Below, piece after piece: positions 45,352 to 54,424 of a DNA stretch of 64,000 bases (positions are counted from its first letter, which is position 1; each line of letters opens with the position of its first letter). Source of the stretch: CAVSRC01 sp963732845 (GTDB lineage Bacteria; Pseudomonadota; Alphaproteobacteria; Rhizobiales; Kaistiaceae); assembly GCA_963732845.1 (NCBI GenBank), contig CAVTBE010000018.1, forward strand, positions 186,001-250,000. Reading direction: 5' to 3'. Position numbers and translations under genes: made by a program. Under the pieces are notes generated by a model. It was given only the letters and a program-made list of their open reading frames with translations. It was not told where the DNA came from and ran no database searches.

Positions 45352-46320
45352 TTATTGGGGCGCCTTATGCGGCCCATCCCCAACGACAGCGCCAATTCTG
45401 TTTCTCAATTTCGTCTTGAGTTCGCTCGAGCCTGCCCAGACGATGTGGTTGTACTGCCTTGTGTCGAAATGCACATGATCGATCACATCGTTGCGGCAGG
45501 ACCAGATTACGGGGATAGCCAAGCCTTGGGCGAAGCCAGCCTCATAATACACACCCCCGCGAGCAACTGCAGTGTCGCCAACAAAACCGCATGTGAAGTC
45601 CGCGACCACAAATCTGGATCGACAAATCTCAGAAATGATTTCGTCGTCGATCTTGTTCGTGTGCTCCTTTTTGTCAATTCTAATCGGGACGTACCCTGCC
45701 TCAATCACGGCAGGCGCAATGCCTTCTAGATAGGCTTGCTTGGTCGTTGGATCGAACCACATGGCAACGAAACAACGATCTCCTTGCGTGCTGCCATGCG
45801 TCAGGTTGCTGATATGATTCAGCCCCTTAAGCGTGAGTTGAAGCGTTCTTCCTCCTTCCAGCAACCCATCTTCTCTCGCATATCGGATCAAAGTGAAGAC
45901 TTCTTTTGTCTCCTCCAATTCAGTCCATGCCTGTAGTTCTGCCGTTATCAATTGACGTTCTGGTGTGATTATTGGATCCCACTCGATGGATTGATGGATT
46001 AGCGGACACCTGGATTGCACGAATAGTAATAATCTGTCCCGGCGTTGTTCGACATCGAGAGGCAGCAACTGCCGCACTAATCTCAAAGTGTCTGTGCTGA
46101 TTTTGGGAGCGAGCTCTCCAAAACGACGCTGATCTACAAGCCACGAGGTCAGCTTAAGTCGAGTCACTTCCGCCACTTGGCCCGTGAGTTCCATGGCCGC
46201 CGATGAAGTGATCCAATAACTCCCACCGGCTCGCGGCGAGTCGATGCCACGTGCGTTTGCTGCTCTTTCGGGCGGAAATTCTTCGGCCTCTGTGCCCCAA
46301 ATGGGGCATTTCACTGACAT
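45352..46320 (-). CDS. Nucleoside deoxyribosyltransferase/TIR-like domain protein with degenerate zinc ribbon
   Basis: A 322-residue protein with lower GC than its neighbours. Residues 182-315 show a nucleoside 2-deoxyribosyltransferase/TIR-like fold: RCFVAMWFD (182-190), YVPIRIDKKEHTNKIDDEII (210-229), SRFVVADFTCG (235-245) and GGVYYEAGFAQGL (255-267) with Glu260 as the probable catalytic residue. The N-terminus looks like a zinc ribbon that has lost cysteines: CPIW at 5-8 and DSPRA at 27-31. The middle is helical. Related folds cleave N-glycosidic bonds, including NAD in immune proteins, but activity here is inference. It starts 15 bases after polA in the same direction. Confidence 0.75.
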   Translation of the reverse strand: MSVKCPIWGTEAEEFPPERAANARGIDSPRAGGSYWITSSAAMELTGQVAEVTRLKLTSWLVDQRRFGELAPKISTDTLRLVRQLLPLDVEQRRDRLLLFVQSRCPLIHQSIEWDPIITPERQLITAELQAWTELEETKEVFTLIRYAREDGLLEGGRTLQLTLKGLNHISNLTHGSTQGDRCFVAMWFDPTTKQAYLEGIAPAVIEAGYVPIRIDKKEHTNKIDDEIISEICRSRFVVADFTCGFVGDTAVARGGVYYEAGFAQGLAIPVIWSCRNDVIDHVHFDTRQYNHIVWAGSSELKTKLRNRIGAVVGDGPHKAPQ

Positions 46321-46335
46321 TGAAGTTTTACACTC

Positions 46336-49300
46336 CTAATGCGCGGCGTCCCAGTTGGCGGCGGCGCGGGCATCGACCTGGAGCGGCACGGAGAGCTGCA
46401 CCGCCGGCTCGGCGGCGGCCTCCATGATGCGGGTGACGACGGGAATCGTCTGCTCGACCTCGCTCTCCGGCACCTCGAAGATGAGCTCGTCATGCACCTG
46501 GAGCAGCATGGCGGCGGAGAGACGCGCCTGTTCCAGCGCCGGCTCCATGCGGATCATGGCGCGGCGGATGATGTCGGCGGCCGAACCCTGGATGGGGGCG
46601 TTGATGGCGGCACGGTCGATGAAGGCGCGCTCGGCGGGATTGCGCGCATTGGAGGCGGCGAAATGGATCTTGCGGCCGAAGAGGGTGGCGACGTAGCCGT
46701 CCGCCCGGACTTGCCTGCGCATCGCCTCCATGTAGTCCCTGATGCCGGGGAAGCGCTCGAAATATTTGGCGATGTATTCGCCCGCTTCCTGGCGCGGAAT
46801 GCCGAGCTGGTTGGCCAGCCCGAAGGCGGAAATGCCGTAGATGATGCCGAAATTGATCGCCTTGGCGCGGCGGCGGACATCCGGCGGCATGCCAGCGACG
46901 GGCACGCCGAACATCTCGGAAGCGGTCATGGCGTGGATGTCGAGGCCATCGGCGAAGGCCTGCTTCAGCTGGGCGATGTCGGCGACATGGGCGACGACGC
47001 GGAGCTCGATCTGGCTGTAGTCGGCCGAGAGCAGCTTCATGCCCTTGTTTGCGACGAAGGCGGTGCGGATGCGCCGGCCCTCCTCGGTCCTCACCGGGAT
47101 GTTCTGCAGGTTCGGGTCCGACGAGGAGAGGCGGCCGGTGGTGGTGGACGCCAGCGCATAGGAGGTGTGGACGCGGCCGGTCTCGGGGTGGATGAAGCCG
47201 GGCAGCAGGTCGGTGTAGGTGGATTTCAGCTTGGAAAGCTGGCGCCAGTCGAGGATGCGGGCGGCGAGCACGTTGCCGCTCCCCGCCAGCTCGTCGAGGA
47301 CGTCGGCGCCGGTCGACCAGGCGCCGGTCTTGGTCTTCTTGCCGCCGGGCAGGCCGAACCTGCCGAAGAGGATGTCGCCGAGCTGCTTGGGCGAGCCGAT
47401 GTTGAATTCTTCGCCGGCTAACTGATAGATCTCGCTCTCCAGGGCGCCGAGCTTCTGAGCGAACTCGCCGGACAGCCGCGACAGGATCTGGCGGTCGACG
47501 GTGATGCCGCGCGCCTCCATGCGCGCCAGCACCGGCACCATGGGCCGCTCCAGCGTCTCGTAGACGGTGGCCATGTGCTCCGCCGCGAGCCGCGGCTTCA
47601 GCGCCAGCCACAGGCGGAGCGCGATGTCGGTGCCCTCGGCGGCAAAGCCGGTGGCGCGGTCGAGCGGCACCCGGTCGAAGGTGAGCTGCGCCCTGCCGCC
47701 GCCGACGAGTTCCTTGATCGCCTGGGACGCGTAGCCGAGGCGCTTCTCGGCCAGCGCCGCGCTGTCGTAGCCGCCGAGGCCGCCATCCAGCGCATAGGCC
47801 ATCAGCATGGTGTCGTCATAGGGCGCGACGCGCACGCCGTGGCGGGCGAGGAGGACGATATCGAATTTCAGGTTCTGGGCGATCTTGAGGATCGACGGGT
47901 CTTCGAGCAGCGGCTTCAGGCGGGCGAGCGCCTCCGCCAGCGGGATCTGGCCCTCCGCCAGATTATCGCCAAGCAGATCGGCCTCGCCGGTCTTGTGGGC
48001 GAACGGCACATAGCCGGCGTGGCCGGGGGCGAGCGCCAGGCTGACGCCGCAGAGATCGGCCTGCATGGGGTCCGGCCCGTCGGCGGCGCTGTCGATGGCG
48101 ACGCGGCCAAACGCCCGCGCCTCGGCGACCCAGGTGTCGAGGCGGTCGAGGGCGGTGATGGTCTCGTAGCGGGCACGGTCGAAGGGGACGGCGGTGGCGG
48201 CCGCCGCTCCGGCGGCGACGGCGGCGGCCGGGTGGGCGTGGCCGTTGGCCGTGCCAGTGGCCGTGCCTTCACCCCCCTCCCCCTCACCCTGTCCCTCTCC
48301 CACGAGGGGAGAGGGGACGACGCCAGCCGGCGCTGAGGGGACGACGCCGGCCGGCTCTGCGGTTGGGGCGGCGGCGTGGGCGTCCGCGTTGTGGGGCACG
48401 AGGCGGGCAGCGAAGGTGGCGTCGTGATGCTTGGCGGAGCGGATCGCCGGGTCGGCCTCGACCGCGTTGGGATCGACGCCAGTGGCCTCGGCAATGCGCT
48501 TGGTGAGCGCCGACAGCTCGATCGCCTTGAGGAAGGCGATCAGCCTGCCCGCGTCGAGATCGCGCATGCGCGTGGCGGCAAGCGGCGTGCCGGGGTCGAC
48601 ATCGTCGTGGAGGGTGACGAGCTCGCGCGACATGCGCGCCTGATCGGCAAAATCGATGAGGAGCTGGCGGCGCTTGGGCTGCTTGATCGAGCTGGCATTG
48701 GCCAGAAGCGTATCGAGATCGCCAAATTCGCCGATGAGCGCCGACGCCGTCTTGATGCCGATGCCCGGCACGCCCGGAACGTTGTCGGAGGTGTCGCCGA
48801 CCAGCGCCTGGACGTCGATGACCTTTTCCGGTGGCACGCCGAAATAATCGATGACGCCCTGGCGGTCGATGCGCCGCTCGGGCCGGTAGCCGGGCTTGCC
48901 GCGGGTGCCGGATTCGAAATCGTAGAAGAGCACCGTATCGGAGACGAGCTGCATCAGGTCCTTGTCGGAGGAGATGATGAGCACCTCGGCGCCAACGGAC
49001 TTCGCTTGCTTGGCATAGGCGGCGATGATGTCGTCGGCCTCGTAGCCCGCCATCTCCACCGGCTCCAGCCCGAAGGCCTTCACCGCCTCGCGCATCAGCG
49101 GAAACTGCGGCTTGAGGTCGTCGGGCATCTCGCGGCGGGTGCCCTTGTAGTCGGGGTAGATCTCCTTGCGGAAGGTCTCCTCCGACTTGTCGAAGACGAT
49201 GGCCAGATGCGTCGGCATGATGCCGACCGCGCCCTCGCGGACGAACTGGTAGAGCTTGGCGCAGAACAGGCGGAGCGCCCCGGTGGGCAGCCCGTCCGAG

Positions 49301-49428
49301 CGGTAGTTGTACTTGGCGTCCTGGTTGATCGACTGGAAAAAGGCGCGATAGACGAAGGACGAGCCGTCGACCAGGAAGACGTGGTCGCCGGGGCCGAGCG
49401 GGGGCGGGGCGGAATCGGTTTGCGGCAT
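46336..49428 (-). CDS. polA: DNA polymerase I
   Basis: A 1030-residue repair and replication polymerase. The 5'-3' nuclease domain (about 15-310) has FLVDGSSFVYRAFF, GYEADDIIAAYAKQ and DTSDNVPGVPGIGIKTA. The polymerase domain has LLSADYSQIELRVVAHVADI (motif A), RRRAKAINFGIIYGISAFGL (motif B) and LLQVHDELIFEVPE (motif C). The 3'-5' exonuclease domain is present but its active site is altered: D446 and D523 remain, whereas the expected Glu is Ala448, the Tyr is Phe595 and the last Asp is Gly599. Residues about 350-415 form a long Ala/Gly/Pro linker that includes a dispersed repeat. ATG 49428 is chosen over a longer open frame. Confidence 0.96.
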   Translation of the reverse strand: MPQTDSAPPPLGPGDHVFLVDGSSFVYRAFFQSINQDAKYNYRSDGLPTGALRLFCAKLYQFVREGAVGIMPTHLAIVFDKSEETFRKEIYPDYKGTRREMPDDLKPQFPLMREAVKAFGLEPVEMAGYEADDIIAAYAKQAKSVGAEVLIISSDKDLMQLVSDTVLFYDFESGTRGKPGYRPERRIDRQGVIDYFGVPPEKVIDVQALVGDTSDNVPGVPGIGIKTASALIGEFGDLDTLLANASSIKQPKRRQLLIDFADQARMSRELVTLHDDVDPGTPLAATRMRDLDAGRLIAFLKAIELSALTKRIAEATGVDPNAVEADPAIRSAKHHDATFAARLVPHNADAHAAAPTAEPAGVVPSAPAGVVPSPLVGEGQGEGEGGEGTATGTANGHAHPAAAVAAGAAAATAVPFDRARYETITALDRLDTWVAEARAFGRVAIDSAADGPDPMQADLCGVSLALAPGHAGYVPFAHKTGEADLLGDNLAEGQIPLAEALARLKPLLEDPSILKIAQNLKFDIVLLARHGVRVAPYDDTMLMAYALDGGLGGYDSAALAEKRLGYASQAIKELVGGGRAQLTFDRVPLDRATGFAAEGTDIALRLWLALKPRLAAEHMATVYETLERPMVPVLARMEARGITVDRQILSRLSGEFAQKLGALESEIYQLAGEEFNIGSPKQLGDILFGRFGLPGGKKTKTGAWSTGADVLDELAGSGNVLAARILDWRQLSKLKSTYTDLLPGFIHPETGRVHTSYALASTTTGRLSSSDPNLQNIPVRTEEGRRIRTAFVANKGMKLLSADYSQIELRVVAHVADIAQLKQAFADGLDIHAMTASEMFGVPVAGMPPDVRRRAKAINFGIIYGISAFGLANQLGIPRQEAGEYIAKYFERFPGIRDYMEAMRRQVRADGYVATLFGRKIHFAASNARNPAERAFIDRAAINAPIQGSAADIIRRAMIRMEPALEQARLSAAMLLQVHDELIFEVPESEVEQTIPVVTRIMEAAAEPAVQLSVPLQVDARAAANWDAAH
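48277..48320. repeat. Dispersed palindromic repeat inside polA
   Basis: Its 44 bases match the copy at 63948-63991 with only two differences. It forms a CTCTCCC/GAGGGGAGAG hairpin preceded by CCCTCACCCTG. On the polA strand it is read in frame as VVPSPLVGEGQGEGE within the interdomain linker. Confidence 0.8.
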
Positions 49429-49594
49429 GGGCGGACTATGCCGCGCGGGCGGCGGGATGGCGAGGGGGGTGGGGGCAGCTTCCGGCACGAGGGGCCGGTG
49501 GAGTGGCAGCCGCCCGAGATGCGCCGATAGGCGACACCGGCCCGGCCGAAGCCCCGCGATCCGCACGAGCCGGGCGGGCAGCAGCCGTGGACGA

Positions 49595-50395
49595 TCAGGC
49601 CGCCGGCAGTGCGCGCCGATAGAGGTGCCAGGAAGCGTGGCCGAGAATCGGCATGATGACGAACAGGCCGACGAGTCCGGAGAGAAGCGAGACGCCGATG
49701 AGGGCCGCGACGGTCACCAACCACAGGATCATCGCGGCCGGGTTGGCGATCACGATCTTCACGCTTGTGATCATCGCGGTGACGAAGTCGACGTCACGAT
49801 CGAAGAGCATCGGAAACGACGTGACCGAGAAAGAGAACACTGCAAAAGCGATCGCTGCGCCGACGGCATGGCCGACGGCGAGGAATGTCAGGCCGGTCGG
49901 CGTCGTGAAGATCACCCGGACCAGTTCGGACGGGTTGACCGCACTGCTGAAACCGATGAAGCCGAAGAAGAGAAACGCGGCGATATCGAGCCAGATGAAG
50001 AGGGAGAAGCCGGTGACCAGCGCCATCCAGCCGAGATCCGACTTGGTCGCACGCCACACCGAACGGAAGATCCCACCCCAGGTCACCCCTTCCCCACGCT
50101 CGAGGATGCGGCTGATCGCATAGAAGGCCGCAGCCCCGAAGGGCGCGATGAGGGCGAAGCCGGCGGCGAGCGGGTAGACCAGGAACGGGAGATGAAGTCC
50201 GAGGAGCAGAAGGATCAGCGCCCATCCGCCGACGGCGAATAGGCCGCCGAGCACGAGATCGTAGAACGGCGCGGCGCGAAAGTCGCGGAGGGCAGCGCCG
50301 AGACTGTCAACGATATCGCCGGGTGTCACCGCACGAGCCGCGACGGCATCTGACGGGCCACCTCTGTTTTCTGCTGCGCTTTCGGTCCCGCTCAT
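49595..50395 (-). CDS. DUF2189 family membrane protein
   Basis: A 266-residue protein from ATG 50395, which has GGGAGGGAG just upstream. It has about six membrane helices: FYDLVLGGLFAVGGWALILL, FLVYPLAAGFALIAPFGAAA, LGWMALVTGFSLFIWLDIAA and ILWLVTVAALIGVSLLSGLV among them, with FYAISRILERGEGVTWGGIF and ILGHASWHLYRR. These match DUF2189 proteins, which are widespread in alphaproteobacteria and of unknown function. It lies upstream of polA in the same direction. Confidence 0.88.
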   Translation of the reverse strand: MSGTESAAENRGGPSDAVAARAVTPGDIVDSLGAALRDFRAAPFYDLVLGGLFAVGGWALILLLLGLHLPFLVYPLAAGFALIAPFGAAAFYAISRILERGEGVTWGGIFRSVWRATKSDLGWMALVTGFSLFIWLDIAAFLFFGFIGFSSAVNPSELVRVIFTTPTGLTFLAVGHAVGAAIAFAVFSFSVTSFPMLFDRDVDFVTAMITSVKIVIANPAAMILWLVTVAALIGVSLLSGLVGLFVIMPILGHASWHLYRRALPAA

Positions 50396-50744
50396 ATCTC
50401 CCTCCCCCGACATGGCACAGGACAGACACAAGCAGTTTTACCATGCCGGCTCCATAGGCAGCACGCGCGGGGTCAAAGACAACACCGGGCGCCCAACCGC
50501 CTCGCCGATCTGCACCTTGAAGAACGGCTCGCCGTCGCTCGAGGTGCCGAGGTCCCGTCGGTTGGGTTAGCCGAAAGTGTAACCCACCATCGCGGACGGG
50601 TGCTGCCGGAAACGGCGGATTACGCTGCGCTAATCCGCCCTCCGACTGGATTGTTAGTTGAATTGTTGGCCAACCCATCGGGGTGGTTGTATTAGGTCTC
50701 TGCGTCGATGACCGTTCCCAGTTTCGCGCAATGGACCGCCAACG
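50396..50744. other. Intergenic region with a possible gene remnant and a palindrome
   Basis: On the minus strand, about 50442-50560 reads LGTSSDGEPFFKVQIGEAVG and RPVLSLTPRVLPMEPAW then stop, without a start codon. It could be the tail of a deleted gene, but this is weak. Next to it are GGGTTAGCCGAAAGTGTAACCC and the palindrome at 50614-50639. The rest carries no recognised feature apart from the region upstream of the HEPN-like gene. Confidence 0.35.
50614..50639. repeat. GGCGGATTA...TAATCCGCC palindrome
   Basis: GGCGGATTA and TAATCCGCC flank CGCTGCGC, an inverted repeat of a kind found dispersed between genes in many proteobacteria. It may also act as a hairpin at transcript ends. Confidence 0.7.
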
Positions 50745-51260
50745 ATGGCTGAGGGTTCGCCTTTCTATCCGCTCTTGAACGAAATCAACAAAGCGGCCGC
50801 CAATGGGATGCCGTTTCTGGCAATTTCCATGGCGGTTGCGCTGCCTGATATCTGCGCTTCTCTAGAGGCGCCAGATGGTCGAACAGATCGCGAAAGGTAC
50901 AAAGCCTGGTGCGACAGCAATTTGCCGCGCGAGCGGTTCAGTTTCGTGACTTCTGACGACCTCTATTCAATGCGCTGTGGGGTTCTGCACAATGGACGCT
51001 TTGGCGACCTTAAGCACAACGTGGCGCGGGTAATATTCCTCCCAGCGGATGGGAGAGGGAACGCCTTCATCAACTGTCAGATGAACGACGCCTATTTTTA
51101 CAGCGTCGTTGAGTTTTGCAGGGCATTCACGGATGCCGCATATCACTGGTTTGAAGCCAACCGCAACAACTCGATAATCGAGTCAAACCTGCCGCGTTTG
51201 ATGCAGTACCGAGAGGGTGGGTTTCCCCCTTATATCGGTGGAGCAACAGTATTGGCGTAA
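50745..51260 (+). CDS. HEPN-like hypothetical protein
   Basis: A 171-residue, mostly helical protein with more moderate GC than its neighbours. It contains DLYSMRCGVLHNGRFGDLKH, where R-x4-H (R, CGVL, H) matches the catalytic motif of HEPN RNases. Before it lies RERYKAWCDSNLPRERFSFV and after it DAYFYSVVEFCRAFTDAAYH. HEPN proteins often serve in toxin-antitoxin or antiphage systems, but no nucleotidyltransferase or other antitoxin partner lies beside it. The assignment is from motif and helix pattern only. Confidence 0.6.
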   Translation: MAEGSPFYPLLNEINKAAANGMPFLAISMAVALPDICASLEAPDGRTDRERYKAWCDSNLPRERFSFVTSDDLYSMRCGVLHNGRFGDLKHNVARVIFLPADGRGNAFINCQMNDAYFYSVVEFCRAFTDAAYHWFEANRNNSIIESNLPRLMQYREGGFPPYIGGATVLA

Positions 51261-51458
51261 CCGGATAGGACAAGCCCGGCCATGACGAAAGCGTATCACC
51301 GCCTGCCCGCGGACAAAGTGCCGCCGCCCTCCATCCTTAACTGCCCCTTAAATCGCCGCATTTAGCTTCTTTCTCGGACCCGGGGGCGGCGCCGGGCCCC
51401 TTGGCTCGGCCGCAACGGATCACGCGCGTAGAAACGCGCTCGAGGACACCGACCGCCC

Positions 51459-53642
51459 GTGGCAGCAGCACGAAAGACCGGCAAGCCCACAAAGGGGCGC
51501 CAGAGCCAGGCCCAGAGCCGGGCAAAGGCACCGGCGAAGAAGCGCACGGCCAGGCGGCGGAAGACCGGCGCCGACGGGCCGCTGATCGGCTTCCTCGGCC
51601 GCACCATGCGCACGGCCCTGCACTGGTCGGCGGTGGCGGTCATCATCGGCCTCGGGCTGGTCGGCTCGGTGGTCGCCTATTACGCCTCCAAGCTGCCGCC
51701 GATGGCCGACTGGACGGTGCCGCCGCGCGCCGCCAACGTGCGCATCCTGGCCGCCAACGGCGCGCTCATCTCCAACCACGGCGATTCGGCCGGCGAGGCG
51801 CTCACCCTCGACCAGATGCCGCCCTTCCTGCCCGAGGCGGTGATCTCCATCGAGGACCGGCGCTTCTACTGGAACTTCGGCGTCGACCCGATCGGGCTTG
51901 CCCGCGCCGCCTACGTCAACCTGCGCGCCGGCCACGTGGTGGAAGGCGGCTCGACGCTGACCCAGCAGCTCGCCAAGAACCTGTTCCTCAAGCCGGAGCG
52001 CACCTTCGAGCGCAAGGTGCAGGAAATGATCATGGCGGTGTGGCTGCAGCTGCACCTGTCGAAGAAGCAGATCCTCACCCTCTACCTCAACCGCGTCTAT
52101 CTCGGCGCCGGCGCCTATGGCGTGGATGCGGCGGCGCACCGCTATTTCGGCAAGTCGGCGCGCGACATCACGCTGGCCGAGGCGGCGACGCTGGCCGGCA
52201 TGCTGAAGGCGCCGGCCAACTATTCGCCCGCCACCCATCCGGCGGCTTCCGAAGCGCGCATGCAGACCGTGCTCGCCGCCATGCACGCGGCCGGCTACAT
52301 CACCAGCCGGCAGGCGAGCCTGGCCATGTCGCAGCCGGTGACCGCGGTGCGCGACGTCGCCGGCGGCAGCGGCCGCTACGTCGCCGACTGGGTGATGGAC
52401 AAGCTGCCGCAATATGTCGGCGGGCAGATCGACCAGGACATCATCGTCGACACCACCATCGACCTCGCCATGCAGGCGGACGCCGCCAAGGCGATCTCCG
52501 ATACGCTTGCCGAGGGCGGCGCCAAATACCGCGTCAGCCAGGCGGCGCTGGTGGCGATCGCGCCCAATGGCGCGGTGAAGGCGATGGTCGGCGGAAGCGA
52601 CTACAGGAAGAGCCCCTTCAACCGGGCGGTGGATGCACACCGCCAGCCGGGCTCGGCCTTCAAGCCCTTCGTCTACCTGACCGCGCTGGAAGACGGCATG
52701 ATCCCCGAATCGGTGATGGTCGACCAGCCGGTGTCGATCGCCGGGTGGAAGCCGGAGAACTATTCGCGCAACTACAAGGGGCCGGTGACGCTGCGCACGG
52801 CGCTGGCCCAATCGCTGAATTCGGTCTCGGCGCAGCTGACGCAGATGGTGAGCCCCCAGGCGGTCGCCGCCACCGCCCGCCGGCTCGGCATCGTGTCGCC
52901 GCTGATGGCGACGCCCTCGATCGCGCTCGGCACCTCGGAAGTGACGCCGCTGGAGCTGACCGCCGCCTATGTGCCCTTCTCCAATGGCGGGCGCGGGGTC
53001 ATCCCCTACGCGATCAAGCGGATCACCACGGCCAAGGGCAAGGTGCTCTACCAGCGCAGCGGCACCGGGCCGGGAATGGTGGTCGATCCGGCCTATGTCG
53101 GCATGATGAATTCGATGCTGGCGCAGACGGTGATCGACGGCACCGGTACCAAGGCGCAGGTTCCCGGCTGGCCGGTGGCCGGCAAGACCGGCACATCGCA
53201 GGATTTCCGCGACGCCTGGTTCATCGGCTACACCGGCGCGCTGACCACCGGCGTGTGGTTCGGCAATGACGACAACACGCCGACCAAGCACGCCACCGGC
53301 GGCAGCCTGCCGGCGATCGCCTGGCAACGCTTCATGAGCGCGGCGCTCGACGGCCAGGCGGTGGCCGACCTGCCGGGCAACTACCATTTTGGCGATCCGG
53401 CCAATGCCCGCTATGCCGGGCGGCCGCTCTACCCCTCCGACATGACCAGCGAGCAGGCGCGCGGCGCACCGATGGCGTTGACGCCCGGCGCCAATACCGG
53501 CCCTGTGGCGGCCGGTCCCAACATGCCGCGGGGCGGCTGGATCGACCAGCCGTCGGGCGGGCCGGTACCGCCCGGCACCGTTGGCCCGCGCCGGCGCCAG
53601 GGCCCGATCACCGGCTTCCTGCAGCAGCTCTTCGGCGGCTAG
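51459..53642 (+). CDS. Class A penicillin-binding protein (PBP1A-like)
   Basis: A 727-residue bifunctional peptidoglycan synthase. It starts at GTG 51459, has a basic cytoplasmic tail and one membrane anchor (ALHWSAVAVIIGLGLVGSVV, 53-72). The GT51 domain has AVISIEDRRFYWNFGVD with catalytic Glu132, GGSTLTQQLAKNLFL and KKQILTLYLNRVYLGAGAYG. The transpeptidase has SAFK (399-402), SLN (452-454) and KTGT (576-579). The C-terminus is Pro/Gly-rich. It polymerises glycan strands from lipid II and cross-links them in the periplasm. Confidence 0.95.
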   Translation: MAAARKTGKPTKGRQSQAQSRAKAPAKKRTARRRKTGADGPLIGFLGRTMRTALHWSAVAVIIGLGLVGSVVAYYASKLPPMADWTVPPRAANVRILAANGALISNHGDSAGEALTLDQMPPFLPEAVISIEDRRFYWNFGVDPIGLARAAYVNLRAGHVVEGGSTLTQQLAKNLFLKPERTFERKVQEMIMAVWLQLHLSKKQILTLYLNRVYLGAGAYGVDAAAHRYFGKSARDITLAEAATLAGMLKAPANYSPATHPAASEARMQTVLAAMHAAGYITSRQASLAMSQPVTAVRDVAGGSGRYVADWVMDKLPQYVGGQIDQDIIVDTTIDLAMQADAAKAISDTLAEGGAKYRVSQAALVAIAPNGAVKAMVGGSDYRKSPFNRAVDAHRQPGSAFKPFVYLTALEDGMIPESVMVDQPVSIAGWKPENYSRNYKGPVTLRTALAQSLNSVSAQLTQMVSPQAVAATARRLGIVSPLMATPSIALGTSEVTPLELTAAYVPFSNGGRGVIPYAIKRITTAKGKVLYQRSGTGPGMVVDPAYVGMMNSMLAQTVIDGTGTKAQVPGWPVAGKTGTSQDFRDAWFIGYTGALTTGVWFGNDDNTPTKHATGGSLPAIAWQRFMSAALDGQAVADLPGNYHFGDPANARYAGRPLYPSDMTSEQARGAPMALTPGANTGPVAAGPNMPRGGWIDQPSGGPVPPGTVGPRRRQGPITGFLQQLFGG

Positions 53643-53686
53643 ATCGGCGCATGGCGCGCCGCGGCGCGGCCGCATAGCATCCGGCC

Positions 53687-54400
53687 ATGAGCGCGGATGA
53701 GGAGACGCCGCTTGCCGGCGGACGGGTGACGGCCGGCGTGGTCAGGATCGGCGACACGGTGCGCCGGCCGGTGAACGGCGACCGCTCGCTGCAGCACGAC
53801 CTGCTGGCGCATCTGGAGCGGAGCGGCTTTGCCGGCGCGCCGCGCTTCCTCGGTATCGACGAAGCCGGTCGCGAGATGCTGAGCTTCCTGCCCGGCGCCG
53901 TGCCGTCCGATCTCGGGCCGTACGACGACACGCAGCTTGCCGCGGCGGCCCGGCTGCTGCGCACCTTCCACGACGCCACCGCCGATTTCGCGCGCAAGCG
54001 GGCGCCGGGTGCCGAGGTCATCTGCCACAACGATTTCGCCCCGACCAACGCCGTGTTCCGGGATTCGCTGCCGGTGGCGCTGATCGATTTCGACGCGGCA
54101 CGGCCGGGCCTGCGCCTGTGGGACCTCGGCTACACCGCCTTCACCTGGCTCGACCTCGGCAATCCCGACTATGGCGGCGCGGCGCAGATCGACCGGCTGC
54201 GCCTCCTGGCCGAGGCCTATGGCGCGGACCGCGCATCGGCGGAGACCGTCGCCGCCTTCGCGCTGGCCCGGCAGACGGCGCTCGCCATCTCGGCCGGCGG
54301 ACGCGGCCACACTGAGCTGGCGCGCTGGGCGAAGGATTGCGCCGTATGGACGGCCGAGAACATCGCCGAGCGCCTGCTGCCGACCGGCTATCACGGGTGA
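53687..54400 (+). CDS. Aminoglycoside phosphotransferase-family kinase-like protein
   Basis: A 237-residue protein with the APH/choline kinase core: VICHNDFAPTNAVFRDSLPV (the HxDxxxxN catalytic loop) and VALIDFDAARPGLRLWDLGY (the DFD metal loop). The N-lobe is short, with VVRIGDTVRRPVN and HDLLAHLERSGFAGAPRFLG. Proteins of this type phosphorylate small molecules; no antibiotic resistance role is implied. It begins 45 bases after the penicillin-binding protein gene and may be co-transcribed. Confidence 0.85.
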   Translation: MSADEETPLAGGRVTAGVVRIGDTVRRPVNGDRSLQHDLLAHLERSGFAGAPRFLGIDEAGREMLSFLPGAVPSDLGPYDDTQLAAAARLLRTFHDATADFARKRAPGAEVICHNDFAPTNAVFRDSLPVALIDFDAARPGLRLWDLGYTAFTWLDLGNPDYGGAAQIDRLRLLAEAYGADRASAETVAAFALARQTALAISAGGRGHTELARWAKDCAVWTAENIAERLLPTGYHG

Positions 54401-54424
54401 TGAGCCGACAAAAGCAGTGGTGGC

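Noticed and set aside
51420..53675. 751-codon minus-strand open frame opposite the penicillin-binding protein
   Set aside because: Antisense shadow; the plus-strand gene has all catalytic motifs.
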